DNA from: Burkholderia stagnalis
GTDB lineage: Bacteria > Pseudomonadota > Gammaproteobacteria > Burkholderiales > Burkholderiaceae
Reading direction: 5' to 3'
Assembly (NCBI RefSeq): GCF_902830275.1
Contig: NZ_CADESW010000018.1
Location: forward strand, 62,001-126,000
DNA: 64,000 bases
Shown one piece after another: positions 8,068 to 16,683 of this stretch. Position 1 is the stretch's first letter; each line of letters starts with the position of its first letter. The position numbers and the translations under genes are program-made. Under the pieces are notes generated by a model, which saw only the letters and a list, made by a program, of their open reading frames with translations, had not been told where the DNA came from and ran no database searches.

Positions 8068-9495
8068 ATGAACGAACTGATCTCCAAGCAGCCGATGGAC
8101 CTCATTGATCCACAAGCGCAGAGAGTTGTGGATTTCTTAAAAAACATCGGACTTCCTCATGACAATATCATCGCCGCCCAGGACCAGCGTGCGATCATTG
8201 GTCAAAACCTGCCGAACGTCATCGCTTCATTACCGCCAGAAGTTAAACAAGATGCCCGCTACTTGTCCAAGTTTGTAGTTGGTGCAGGCTTTGGATTGTT
8301 TGACTATTCTCTTAATTCAATTTGGAATGAGGTTGTTCTCAATCTGCACAAAAAGGCAACTGCCTATGGTTTGGATATTTTTTATGACGCTGCGGTTGGG
8401 GGTAAGGCTCGTGAATTTTATCAGTCGGAAGACGATCTACGCTCATTGAAGGATGCGGTGTTGCTTGATACATGCCGAAAGCTAGAGTTGATTGCGGACA
8501 CGACGCATAAAAAACTCAAGCACATTCTCGATATGAGAAATGATATTGGAATATCGCATCCGACGAACTATGTCATCAACGCATATGAACTGCTTGGGTG
8601 GTTGACCACGTGCATCCAAGACGTATTGAATGACAGCCCAACCGAAGCCGCGTTGCAGGTCCAAGCTTTTATTCAAAACTTAAGGACGTACACGCAACCG
8701 CTTGATCCGGTTAATAAGGCCGGTATTGAACAAAAGATCAAAGCACTTGCCTCTCATCATTGCGGTCATATTCTCCGAACAATGTTCGGAATTTATGTCG
8801 CGGGGGACACTGACCCTCAGGTTCGAAAGAACATTGCATTGCTGGCTGTGACTGTATGGGGCTCGAGCAACGATGAAACAAAGTATAAGCTGGGACTAAC
8901 CCTCGAAGGCTATAACAATAATTTGTATTCTGACAAGCACGTTTTGGGTGAGCAATTCTTTGCAGCTGTAGGGGGAAATGCTTTTCGCTCCAACGCAGAG
9001 AAATCAATACAGATCGATTCACTTTTAGACGAATTGCTTGAGAAGCACAACGGCTGGGACAATTTTCACCATGAAGGGCCCGTAGCGGACTCCATAGCGT
9101 CTTATATCAATAATCAGCTGGACATACTCCCAAATTTCGCAGCAAAACTGGTTAGAGTAGTTCTGATATGCCGTATTGGTCGCGGTGTGACTTACTGCGA
9201 CGGTGTCTCACCACGTGGACGTGGCTACTATGATCGCATCTTGGCACTGCTTGGCGATCAGCACGGCTGGACCGCGCTAGCAGCCCTAACGAACTATGAG
9301 ATTCAAGCGCAACTTGAGCAAACCGTTTGCAGAACTCAGGCGTGTGCCGCGCTGAATGTTATTAAGCGAGGCGTGGTTAGCGAGCGACTCCTGGAGTGTA
9401 TCGACTATCTTATCGCTAACATTCCTAATTCGGGTCGAGCAGCGTTGGACACGAAGTTCAAGACACTTTCGACAGGCTACCTTGTATGGCCATGA
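8068..9495 (+). CDS. HEPN-motif protein, candidate defence RNase
   Basis: This 475-residue soluble protein is not recognised as a named family. Residues 157-164 read RNDIGISH, matching the R-x4-6-H motif of HEPN ribonucleases, followed by a helix as in that fold. The rest is helical with few charged clusters. GAGGAA lies eight bases before the ATG at 8068; an earlier ATG at 8050 and a TTG at 7987 are less well placed. Its base composition is clearly lower in GC than its flanks, and a transposase remnant and a PIN-like gene lie just downstream, so it looks acquired. A role as an anti-phage or toxin RNase is inference from the motif and setting. Confidence 0.6.
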   Translation: MNELISKQPMDLIDPQAQRVVDFLKNIGLPHDNIIAAQDQRAIIGQNLPNVIASLPPEVKQDARYLSKFVVGAGFGLFDYSLNSIWNEVVLNLHKKATAYGLDIFYDAAVGGKAREFYQSEDDLRSLKDAVLLDTCRKLELIADTTHKKLKHILDMRNDIGISHPTNYVINAYELLGWLTTCIQDVLNDSPTEAALQVQAFIQNLRTYTQPLDPVNKAGIEQKIKALASHHCGHILRTMFGIYVAGDTDPQVRKNIALLAVTVWGSSNDETKYKLGLTLEGYNNNLYSDKHVLGEQFFAAVGGNAFRSNAEKSIQIDSLLDELLEKHNGWDNFHHEGPVADSIASYINNQLDILPNFAAKLVRVVLICRIGRGVTYCDGVSPRGRGYYDRILALLGDQHGWTALAALTNYEIQAQLEQTVCRTQACAALNVIKRGVVSERLLECIDYLIANIPNSGRAALDTKFKTLSTGYLVWP

Positions 9496-9678
9496 ATGTG
9501 CCGCAGTGAGTACTTCGGTTTGACGCGCCGATGGTCCGTCTGAGGACGTTACGCTGCGAATGTCCTCTTCATTTTGTAAAGCGTCCCGGATGTTTCAGTA
9601 TGGCGATAGACCGCTCCGAGTCGACGACGGCAGGTCCCGAAGGGTGTGAGTATAGGTCTTGGCGTAGCTTTCCGGAAA

Positions 9679-9699
9679 GCGCCTTATCAGATAAGGCGC
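9679..9699. repeat. Inverted repeat GCGCCTTAT-CAG-ATAAGGCGC
   Basis: A perfect 9-bp inverted repeat with a 3-base spacer lies between the HEPN and PIN-like genes. It is followed by AAAAA on the plus strand, so it is a poor terminator for the plus-strand HEPN gene. It may be a remnant of the mobile element whose transposase fragment begins just after it. Confidence 0.35.
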
Positions 9700-9714
9700 A
9701 AAAACCTATGCATC

Positions 9715-9836
9715 ATTGGGCGCCACGTCTGCGACCACGGGCCGGCCGCCTTATCATCCCCTGCAGGGCCGCACAAGATCTACATCTATGGCTATGCGGA
9801 CTGATCCTGACTAGTCCAGCGAAGCGCTTGGTTTAG
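9715..9836 (+). pseudogene. Degraded IS1182-type transposase fragment
   Basis: Two reading frames together spell a piece of the N-terminal domain of IS1182-family (DUF772) transposases: TTGRPPYHPLQG in one frame and HKIYIYGYAD in the next. Intact members read roughly GRPxYHP followed by a leucine-rich stretch and KIYIYGYLNRIxSSRRLE. A frameshift and stop codons break the frame, and nothing of the catalytic DDE part is present. The remnant shows that a transposon once sat between the HEPN and PIN-like genes. Confidence 0.5.
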
Positions 9837-9885
9837 GGCTGGACAATGAAGGCTGACAGACACGGCCGCTTTGCGTTCTATCACT

Positions 9886-10710
9886 TCAAATCTTCATACC
9901 CAGCAGCTTAGTAAGATCGCTGTATGCGTGCTTGACGCGCGTGTCATTGCTTACCAATCCATGAAAGCTCGTGGCGGTCAAAACATATTGTTGATCTAGA
10001 ACATCGTTCGAAACTTTTTCGGCCGGAAATCCTTCAAATCCGCCTTCCGCTATCCAGCGCATACAGTGCCAAACATTTAAAAGAATATACCTAAAAACCA
10101 GCGGGCGTCGCTTGATAAAGGAGATCGCTCTTCTCTTGTCGACACCTCTTCCTTGCAGGATCCCAACAGACAGAATTTTCGCGTGGTCGAGTATGATACT
10201 CAGCCGCTCCCCTTCACTTAATTGCTTTGAGCGAAGCAATTTTTGCTGCTCTCTAGTCACCATATTTTTTGTAACCTCAATCAGCCCCGCTAATTGACCT
10301 CTATTTGCGTCGTGACTTAAGTGATCGGAGGCGACAGCAAGTCGGTGGTCCGCGCCCTCCTTAATGCGACGAAATGCAACGGTTTCAACACCTGTGCGCA
10401 CCCAACACAGGAGGTCGCGAACGAATTCCGTCGCTTCGTGATACATCAAGTGTCCAGTTTGTGGTTGAAGTGTCTCAAGCTCCTTTTTCAACGATTCGTT
10501 CACTGAATAAGCGATATGCACCCGGACGGGAGCCTCAGCTAAAATTGCGAGTGAACCGCGAAGCGTTTCCTTCCACTTATCGTTTTTGGTTAGCTCGAGA
10601 AAAGCCAAATCCGGAAGCACGAAATGCGCTTCTTGCTGGTTTGCGAGCATATCCGACAGTTCGGCTTTCCGCAGAATGTTTTGATCAAGAACAAGGTAGC
10701 GTTTAGTCAT
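9886..10710 (-). CDS. PIN-like domain protein
   Basis: This 274-residue protein begins MTKRYLVLDQN, with an acidic residue (D9) at the end of the first strand as in PIN nucleases. E39 (LAFLELTK) and D256 (LVSNDTRVKHAY) are placed like the other PIN carboxylates; the last segment, with a SND motif near the C-terminus, is typical. The middle 200 residues are helical and unlike a minimal PIN toxin. The start at 10710 is chosen for the fold; no clear ribosome site is visible, and the frame stays open to 10980. No antitoxin gene is evident. It converges on the HEPN gene in the low-GC islet. Nuclease activity is inferred. Confidence 0.55.
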   Translation of the reverse strand: MTKRYLVLDQNILRKAELSDMLANQQEAHFVLPDLAFLELTKNDKWKETLRGSLAILAEAPVRVHIAYSVNESLKKELETLQPQTGHLMYHEATEFVRDLLCWVRTGVETVAFRRIKEGADHRLAVASDHLSHDANRGQLAGLIEVTKNMVTREQQKLLRSKQLSEGERLSIILDHAKILSVGILQGRGVDKRRAISFIKRRPLVFRYILLNVWHCMRWIAEGGFEGFPAEKVSNDVLDQQYVLTATSFHGLVSNDTRVKHAYSDLTKLLGMKI

Positions 10711-11283
10711 GGACAGCATTTTAGAATTGTCGAAATGGACAAGACGATGAATGCCGTCGATTATGCATGAGGACACACCGATGACACTTGCCCCGTGCCT
10801 CAAAGCGCAGAGGGAGTCAGCGTACTGCGTAGCCATGGTCGGCAACGCCGACAAACACTGATCAGCGACATGGCCGCTGTGCGTTTGTAACCGGCATTGA
10901 CGCGGCAATGCCGTAAACATCACGTATGGATCAACCAGCGATATCCCCAGAAATCCACGAAGAATCGACGTTTTTGTCATGGGAATGCGTCTTGCCGGTC
11001 ACATTGCGGCATCGCGCATCGCTTATTTGGCTCGGGGCAAACAGCGCTGCTTGCTTCTTGCACATACCGAAAGGAATTCCCCTTGAGGGACAAGCCGGCA
11101 AGGTGCGTTCCCAAGCCCGTCATCAGCGCGACCAAGCCCCACCCCCACCCTCACATACCCCCCACGCATGCGACCCCACCCAAAGACTCACTTGAGCCCC
11201 CACCCCGGCCGGGTCTCTAATAGGCGCACGACCACCGCACCCATGCGGCGGGCGAACGAATCCAACAGGGGAAGGAGACGACG
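10711..11283. other. Gap without a supported gene
   Basis: This 573-bp stretch lies between the divergent PIN-like and MFS genes. The minus-strand frame of the PIN-like gene remains open to 10980, but the extra residues look non-coding. The last 150 bases are C-rich on the plus strand. No RNA gene, repeat or convincing promoter was seen. Confidence 0.5.
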
Positions 11284-12513
11284 GTGATCGGACCAGAAGA
11301 GGCATGGAAGCGTCGCTGGCTGCTCGTAATAGCAGGCGGCATCGTAATGGGCGCGGCGCTCGGCGTACGCAACGTGCAGGGCCTGTTCCTGCTGCCCGTC
11401 ACGCTCGATCGCGGCTGGTCGCGCGAAGCGTTCGGCTTCGCGCTCGCGCTGCAGAACCTCCTATGGGGCGTCGCGCAGCCATTCACCGGGATGATCGCCG
11501 ACCGCTTCGGCTCGGCGCGCGTGATCTTCGCGGGCGCGGTGCTCTACGCGCTCGGCCTCGTCGTGATGGCGCACGCGGCGTCGACCGGCGTCTACACGCT
11601 CGGCACCGGCGTGATGGTCGGCGTCGCGCTGTCGGGCACCGCGTTCGGCGCTGTCTACGGCGCGCTGTCGCGCCTCTTCGCGGCCGACAAGCGCGGCTGG
11701 GCGCTCGGCATCGCCGGCACGATCGGTGGGCTCGGCCAGTTCTGCATGGTGCCGCTCGCGCAAGGCATGATCGGCGCGTTCGGCTGGGTGTCGGCGATCG
11801 TCGTGCTGGCCGTCGTGATGCTCGCCACCGCGCCGCTGGCGGGCTGGCTGCGCGATCGCCCGGTCGGCCACAGCGCCGAAGGCGGCCACGACCAGACGAT
11901 CCGCGCGGCGATCGCGGAAGCGCTGTCGCACCGCGGCTTCTGGCTGCTGAACCTCGGCTTCCTCGCCTGCGGCTTCCAGCTCGCGTTCATCGCCGCGCAC
12001 ATGCCGGCCTACCTGCTCGACAAGGGAATGACCGCGCGCGAAGCGAGCATCGCGCTCGCGACGATCGCGCTCGCGAACACCATCGGCACGTTCCTGTGCG
12101 GCTACGCGGGCGGCTTCATGCGGCGCAAGTACCTGCTGGCGGGCATCTACTTCGTCCGCTCGGCCGCGATGGCGCTGTTCGTGCTGCTGCCGCTCACGCA
12201 GGCGAGCCTGTACATCTTCTCGTTCGTGATGGGGCTGATCTGGCTCGGCACGGTGCCGCTGACGAACGGCGTGGTATCGCAGGTATTCGGCGTGCGCTAC
12301 ATCACGACGCTGTTCGGCCTCGTGTTCTTCGGCCATCAGCTCGGCAGCTTCTTCGGCGTGTGGCTCGGCGGCATCGTGTTCGACACGACCCACTCGTACG
12401 ACCTGCTGTGGTACGGCTCGATCGCGCTCGGCGTGGTCGCCGGGCTGCTGCACCTGCCGATCAACGACCAGCGCGTCGCGCGGCTCGCCGTGCCGATCGC
12501 GCAGCCCGCATGA
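11284..12513 (+). CDS. Major facilitator superfamily transporter
   Basis: This 409-residue membrane protein has twelve hydrophobic segments in two halves and the MFS loop motif GMIADRFGSARV after the second segment. It would move a small organic acid or similar solute through the inner membrane. It starts with GTG at 11284 after GGAAGGAGACGACG. Its stop overlaps the ATG of the small membrane protein, so they form an operon. The family type recalls monocarboxylate/oxalate-like carriers, but no substrate can be named. Confidence 0.82.
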   Translation: MIGPEEAWKRRWLLVIAGGIVMGAALGVRNVQGLFLLPVTLDRGWSREAFGFALALQNLLWGVAQPFTGMIADRFGSARVIFAGAVLYALGLVVMAHAASTGVYTLGTGVMVGVALSGTAFGAVYGALSRLFAADKRGWALGIAGTIGGLGQFCMVPLAQGMIGAFGWVSAIVVLAVVMLATAPLAGWLRDRPVGHSAEGGHDQTIRAAIAEALSHRGFWLLNLGFLACGFQLAFIAAHMPAYLLDKGMTAREASIALATIALANTIGTFLCGYAGGFMRRKYLLAGIYFVRSAAMALFVLLPLTQASLYIFSFVMGLIWLGTVPLTNGVVSQVFGVRYITTLFGLVFFGHQLGSFFGVWLGGIVFDTTHSYDLLWYGSIALGVVAGLLHLPINDQRVARLAVPIAQPA

Positions 12514-12704
12514 CGACCGCCCTGCACGCCACGCGCGCTGTTGGCCGCACGGCTCACAGCGACCGTCGCGCCCGCCTGGTCCGCATCGCGCGCGTGGGAT
12601 CGGTGTCGCTCGCGCTCGCCGCGCTCATCGCGTGGAGCTTCGCCGGCTACCTGACGCCCGACGCGCTGCTGTCGCTGCTGACCGGCTTCTCGCTCTGCGG
12701 GTAA
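12510..12704 (+). CDS. Small single-span membrane protein
   Basis: This 64-residue protein has a basic N-terminus and one long hydrophobic segment (VSLALAALIAWSFAGYL). Its ATG overlaps the stop of the MFS gene (ATGA), and the next gene starts four bases after its stop, which supports real translation. Function unknown; it may assist the transporter. Confidence 0.6.
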   Translation: MTTALHATRAVGRTAHSDRRARLVRIARVGSVSLALAALIAWSFAGYLTPDALLSLLTGFSLCG

Positions 12705-12708
12705 CGCG

Positions 12709-13329
12709 ATGACGCCCTCCTCGACGCGTCCGGCCAGGCTCGATGTCGCAGCGCGCACGCGCCCCGTCGACGTGCGTGCGGCGGCGTTTCCGGACGACGA
12801 GGAGCTCGTGCAGGATCTGCTGCTCGAATACGAAATGACATGGCTGCGGCATGGCGTGACGATGCCGCGCCTCGGCACGGAGCTGACCGCGCTGCCGGGC
12901 CCGTACGCGCCGCCGCATGGCGCCGTGTACATCGCGCGGCTCGACGGCGTGCCGGTGGGCTGCGCGGCCGTGGCCGCGTGCGACGGGCCGCCCGGCCGGC
13001 GCGAAATCCGCCGGCTGTACGTACGCGACGGTGCGCACGCGTCCGACGTGCTCGGCGCGCTGCTGGCCCGCGTCGCGGCGCTGGCCGAGCTGGACGGCTG
13101 CTCGGCCGTGCGCTGCGCGATCTTTGCCGATCTCGACCCGCGTGCCGCGACGTTCGCCCGCCATGGTTTCAATGTGTGCGCGCCGGACAGCCCGCCGCCT
13201 GACGGAATGCGCGTACCACCCGCGATCCGCATCGCGACGCTCGAAAAAGCCTGCGTACCGGCGCGCGCCGCGCATTGGCGCACGCTGATGCGGCGGCTGA
13301 TCGTGCGCGGCCAGCCAGGGCGCACGTAA
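12709..13329 (+). CDS. GNAT-like acetyltransferase domain protein
   Basis: This 206-residue protein resembles a GNAT acyltransferase: an N-terminal EELVQDLLLEYEMTWLRHG region, a central beta hairpin (VYIARLDGVPVGCAAVA), then EIRRLYVRDGAHASDVLGALLARV in place of the acetyl-CoA binding loop. The usual Q/R-x-x-G-x-G/A loop is only weakly kept, so activity is uncertain. It closes the three-gene MFS operon and converges on the biosynthetic cluster. Confidence 0.6.
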   Translation: MTPSSTRPARLDVAARTRPVDVRAAAFPDDEELVQDLLLEYEMTWLRHGVTMPRLGTELTALPGPYAPPHGAVYIARLDGVPVGCAAVAACDGPPGRREIRRLYVRDGAHASDVLGALLARVAALAELDGCSAVRCAIFADLDPRAATFARHGFNVCAPDSPPPDGMRVPPAIRIATLEKACVPARAAHWRTLMRRLIVRGQPGRT

Positions 13330-13381
13330 GCCGCCCCTGTCAGCCGCGCAGGCAACCCACCCTCGCTCGCCCGCCCACCGC

Positions 13382-14158
13382 TTACTTCTCGACGAACGCC
13401 CGCTCGATCACATAATCCCCCGGCTCGCCCTGATGCGGCGACACCTGCAACCCGCGCGCGTCCAGCAGCTTGCCGAGATCCGCGAGCAGCGACGGGCTGC
13501 CGCACAGCATCGCGCGATCGTCCTGCGGCGACAGCGGCGGCACCCCGATATCCTCGAACAGCTTGCCGCTCTCGATCAGGTCCGTGATGCGCCCGCGGTT
13601 GTGATACGGCTCGCGGGTGACCGTCGGGTAATAGATCAGCTTCTCGCGCAGCAAATCGCCGAGGAATTCCGTGCGCGGCAGCTCGTCGCGGATGAAATCC
13701 GAATACGCGAGCTCGCTGACGAGACGCACGCCATGCACGAGCACGACCTGCTCGAACCGCTCGTACACCTCGGGATCCTGGATCACGCTGAGAAACGGCG
13801 CGAGCCCGGTGCCGGAGCCGAACAGGTAGAGCCGGCGGCCGGGCTTCAGATCATCGAGCACGAGCGTGCCGACCGGCTTGCGCGACACCAGCAGCTTGTC
13901 GCCGGGCTGCAGGTGCTGCAGGCGCGACGTGAGCGGCCCGTCCTGCACCTTGATGCTGAAGAACTCGAGATGGTCGGCGTGCGCGGCGCTCGCGATGCTG
14001 TACGCGCGCGTGAGCGGCCGGCCGTCGACTTCGAGGCCGATCATCACGAAGTGGCCGCTCGAGAATCGCAGGCTCGGCGGGCGTTCGGTGCGCAGGCTGA
14101 ACAGCGTGTCGTTCCAGTGATGCACGTGCAGCACTGTTTGTTCTGAAAAAGCGGACAT
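13382..14158 (-). CDS. Ferredoxin-NADP reductase
   Basis: This 258-residue FAD protein matches bacterial ferredoxin/flavodoxin-NADP reductases. RAYSIASAA (about residue 53) is the FAD-binding motif, GTGLAPFLS the NADP-binding loop, and the protein ends in the typical FVEK. It would move electrons from NADPH to a ferredoxin. It is the last gene of the LuxR-headed cluster, which also encodes a ferredoxin (26587) and two non-haem iron oxygenase-like proteins, so it probably supplies their electrons. The ATG at 14158 follows GAGG. The genome probably has a separate housekeeping copy. Confidence 0.88.
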   Translation of the reverse strand: MSAFSEQTVLHVHHWNDTLFSLRTERPPSLRFSSGHFVMIGLEVDGRPLTRAYSIASAAHADHLEFFSIKVQDGPLTSRLQHLQPGDKLLVSRKPVGTLVLDDLKPGRRLYLFGSGTGLAPFLSVIQDPEVYERFEQVVLVHGVRLVSELAYSDFIRDELPRTEFLGDLLREKLIYYPTVTREPYHNRGRITDLIESGKLFEDIGVPPLSPQDDRAMLCGSPSLLADLGKLLDARGLQVSPHQGEPGDYVIERAFVEK

Positions 14159-14184
14159 GTCGGCCTCGGCGACTAAGAAAAGGA

Positions 14185-15177
14185 TTAACGGAACACGACG
14201 GTCTTGCCGCCGTTCATCAGCACGCGATGTTCGCAGTGCCACTTGACCGCACGCGCAAGCACGACGGATTCGATGTCGCGGCCGATCGCGGCCAGCTCGC
14301 GCGGGCCGGCCGCATGGTCGACCCGCTCGACGTCCTGCTCGATGATCGGGCCTTCGTCGAGATCGGTCGTCACGTAGTGCGCGGTCGCGCCGATCAGCTT
14401 CACGCCGCGGTCGAACGCCTGGTAATACGGCTGCGCGCCCTTGAAGCTCGGCAGGAAGCTGTGATGGATGTTGATCGCGCGGCCGTGCAGCAGCGCGCAC
14501 ATCTCGGGCGACAGGATCTGCATGTAGCGCGCGAGCACGACCAGCTCGACCCGCTCGCGCTCCAACAGCGCGGCGATGCGCGCCTCCTGCGCGGGCTTTC
14601 CGCCGTCGGCGTCGGACATCGGCAGGTGATGGAACGGCAGCGCGAAACGCGCGGCGAGCGCGCCGAGCTCCGCGTGGTTCGACACGATCGCGACGATGTC
14701 GATCGGCAGCTGCCCCGACATCTGCCGGAAGATCAGGTCGTTCAGGCAGTGGCCCTCGCGGCTCGCGAGGATCGCGACGCGCGGCCGCCATTGCGCGTCG
14801 TGCACCTCGACGTCCATCCCGTACGCGATGCGCAGGCCATCGAGCAGCCGCACGAGCGTGGTCGCGTCGGCGACGGCGGCGGGCGCGTCCACGTGCACGC
14901 GCATGAAGAAGCGGCCGTGCACGCGCTCGCTGCCCACGTCGCCGAACTGCTGCGCGTCGACGATGTTGCAGCCGGCCTCGAACAGCGCGCGCGACACCGC
15001 GTAGACGACGCCCCGGCTGTCGCGGCACGACAGCCGCAGCACGTACTCGCGGTTGGCGGCGGCCGCCGGCGCGGGGTCGCGCAGCCGCGCGAGCAGGCGC
15101 GCGGCCTCGGCGCCGTCCGGGGAGGATCGGCCCGCGTCCGGCGCGCCGACGTCGATCAGGGATTCGCTGGTCTTCAC
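14185..15177 (-). CDS. purU: Formyltetrahydrofolate deformylase PurU homologue
   Basis: This 330-residue protein has an N-terminal ACT-like domain (YVLRLSCRDSRGVVYAVS) and a formyl-transfer domain with INIHHSFLPSFKGA and IGATAHYVTTDLDEGPII, which hold the Asn, His and Asp of the catalytic set. PurU hydrolyses 10-formyl-THF to THF and formate. The GTG start at 15177 follows GGAG and overlaps the upstream stop. The first 40 residues are longer and more acidic than usual. Its place inside a biosynthetic cluster suggests either a formate supply or a changed role in formyl transfer to the product; the sequence cannot tell which. Confidence 0.82.
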   Translation of the reverse strand: MKTSESLIDVGAPDAGRSSPDGAEAARLLARLRDPAPAAAANREYVLRLSCRDSRGVVYAVSRALFEAGCNIVDAQQFGDVGSERVHGRFFMRVHVDAPAAVADATTLVRLLDGLRIAYGMDVEVHDAQWRPRVAILASREGHCLNDLIFRQMSGQLPIDIVAIVSNHAELGALAARFALPFHHLPMSDADGGKPAQEARIAALLERERVELVVLARYMQILSPEMCALLHGRAINIHHSFLPSFKGAQPYYQAFDRGVKLIGATAHYVTTDLDEGPIIEQDVERVDHAAGPRELAAIGRDIESVVLARAVKWHCEHRVLMNGGKTVVFR

Positions 15178-15884
15178 AAGTTGTTCTCCGCAAAACCGAT
15201 GCCGATCGGCACCACCATGCCGGCGAGCGGCAAATCGTCGCGCGCGATCCACGCGGTCAGCGCGTCCGCGACGGCCTCCGCGGACGACGGCCGGAACCGC
15301 AGCGCGAATGCTTTCAGGCCATCGCGCGCGGCGTGCCACGCTTCAGGCTCGGCGGCCTCGGCCACCGGCTGCAGGTGCGCGGCGTTCACGCGCACGCCGA
15401 AGCGCAGCATTTCCTTGCCGAGGCTCTTCAGCGCGGCGTGCCGCGCACGCACGTCGATCGGCAGCGCGCCGGGCGCGGTGTCGAGGTAGTAGCCGACGCT
15501 GTCGTCCTGCGTGAGCGCCCAGATCTGTGCGCCGTCACCGCGCCGCATGGCGACGGCGGCCGCCGCCTGCAGCGTCGCGAGGAACGCGCCGAGCCGTGCG
15601 TCGACGCCTTCCGCGAGCGCGTCGAACGGATCGTCGTCCGGTGCGGGCTCGCGCGTGTCGCGCGGCTGGCCGAACACGATCCGGTCGAACGGCCCGTACG
15701 TGTCGTTCCAGTCGTCGAGCGCGCCGGCCGGGTCTGCCGCGCGGACGACGCGCGCGGCCGGCGGCGCTGCGTCGCCGTCGCCGGCGACGTGCGCGACGAC
15801 CTGCAGCCCGGCGTCGGCGAGCGACGCGCACAGCGCATGCTCGACCGGGCCGTGCGCGTCGATCACCAGCACGCGCGCACTCAA
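15174..15884 (-). CDS. SDR-like protein lacking the catalytic Tyr
   Basis: This 236-residue protein has a Rossmann-like start (VLVIDAHGPVEHAL) and an SDR-like end, with RHAALKSLGKEMLRFGVRVNAAHLQP resembling the YxxxK helix and following strand. The Tyr of YxxxK is replaced by His and the glycine-rich TGxxxGxG is missing, so normal oxidoreductase chemistry is doubtful. A TTG at 15884 overlapping the carrier-protein stop is the likeliest start; GTG at 15872 is an alternative. It sits between the acyl carrier protein and PurU genes. It could be a structural partner or a repurposed enzyme. Confidence 0.6.
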   Translation of the reverse strand: MSARVLVIDAHGPVEHALCASLADAGLQVVAHVAGDGDAAPPAARVVRAADPAGALDDWNDTYGPFDRIVFGQPRDTREPAPDDDPFDALAEGVDARLGAFLATLQAAAAVAMRRGDGAQIWALTQDDSVGYYLDTAPGALPIDVRARHAALKSLGKEMLRFGVRVNAAHLQPVAEAAEPEAWHAARDGLKAFALRFRPSSAEAVADALTAWIARDDLPLAGMVVPIGIGFAENNL

Positions 15885-16174
15885 GTGGTGACCTGCGGCA
15901 GATGGTCGATGACGAGCTCCGCCAGGCCGTCGACGCTGTTGCGCGCGCCTTCGATCAACTGCCGGTTCAGCACCGGCAGCTTCACGCTGAAGCGGCGTTC
16001 GAGCGCGACCTGCAGGTCGAGCACGTCGAGCGAGTCGAGCGCGAGCCCGTTGTCGAGCAGCGCGGTGTCCGCACCGATCGAGCCCGGCGCTACGCCGGCC
16101 ACCGATTCGAGCGCGGGCAGCAGTTCCGTCCTGATCACGTCGATCACCTGGTCCTTCGTCCATGGCTGGCTCAT
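15881..16174 (-). CDS. Acyl carrier protein (first of three)
   Basis: This 97-residue acyl carrier protein has the phosphopantetheine attachment Ser at S48 in LALDSLDVLDL. It would hold the growing or finished acyl chain. ATG at 16174 has GGAG eight bases upstream; an ATG two codons earlier is also possible. It lies between the dehydratase and the SDR-like gene. Lacking the acidic DSLD-VELVMALE signature of fatty-acid AcpP, it is probably dedicated to this cluster. Confidence 0.85.
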   Translation of the reverse strand: MSQPWTKDQVIDVIRTELLPALESVAGVAPGSIGADTALLDNGLALDSLDVLDLQVALERRFSVKLPVLNRQLIEGARNSVDGLAELVIDHLPQVTT

Positions 16175-16218
16175 TTGCATCTCCGTTTGCGTTGAATGCC
16201 CGGCGCGCGCCGGGCGGG

Positions 16219-16683
16219 TTACTGCGTCAAATAAATGGTCACGGTGGCGCTCATGCAGCGCGCGCCGTCGCGCAGCACGGTGGCGTCGAACGTCGCGATG
16301 CCGCCCGCGCGCGGCAGCGCGCCGTCGGCGCCCGCGCGCACGTGCGCCTCGATCGCCTGGGCCGGCCGCACCGGCTGCAGGAAGCGCGCGTTGCGCACGC
16401 CCACCAGATGGCAGCGCGCCTCGCCGCCCGCGAGGTGGCCGACCAGCAGGTTGGCCGTCTGCGCGACGAATTCGATCAGCACGACGCCCGGCACCAGCGG
16501 ATCGCCGGGAAAGTGCCCGGCGAACCACGGCTCGTCGGGCTGGAACGTGCGATGGCCGACGATCGCGGCGCCGGCGGCGTCCACCTGCGCGTGATCGACG
16601 AACAGGAACGGCGCGCGGTGCGGCAGGCAGCGCAGCACGTCGGCGGCGTCGAGCCGCGTGCCGGTATCGATGGCGGCCGTCAT
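16219..16683 (-). CDS. 3-hydroxyacyl-ACP dehydratase, FabZ type
   Basis: This 154-residue hot-dog-fold protein carries CLPHRAPFLFVD and GHFPGDPLVPGVVLIEFVAQ, with the catalytic His at 57 and Glu at 71. It would remove water from 3-hydroxyacyl-ACP to form a trans-2-enoyl chain. It overlaps the thioesterase gene by ATGA. No enoyl reductase is encoded in the cluster, so double bonds might remain in the product or be handled by the acyl-CoA dehydrogenase-like protein or the host FabI. Confidence 0.85.
   Translation of the reverse strand: MTAAIDTGTRLDAADVLRCLPHRAPFLFVDHAQVDAAGAAIVGHRTFQPDEPWFAGHFPGDPLVPGVVLIEFVAQTANLLVGHLAGGEARCHLVGVRNARFLQPVRPAQAIEAHVRAGADGALPRAGGIATFDATVLRDGARCMSATVTIYLTQ

Noticed and set aside
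9679-9699. Inverted repeat as terminator of the HEPN gene
   Set aside because: It is 180 bases downstream and followed by A residues on the coding strand.
9531-9836. 101-codon plus-strand frame as a gene
   Set aside because: Its end runs through the transposase relic in the wrong frame, it has no ribosome site and no recognisable product.
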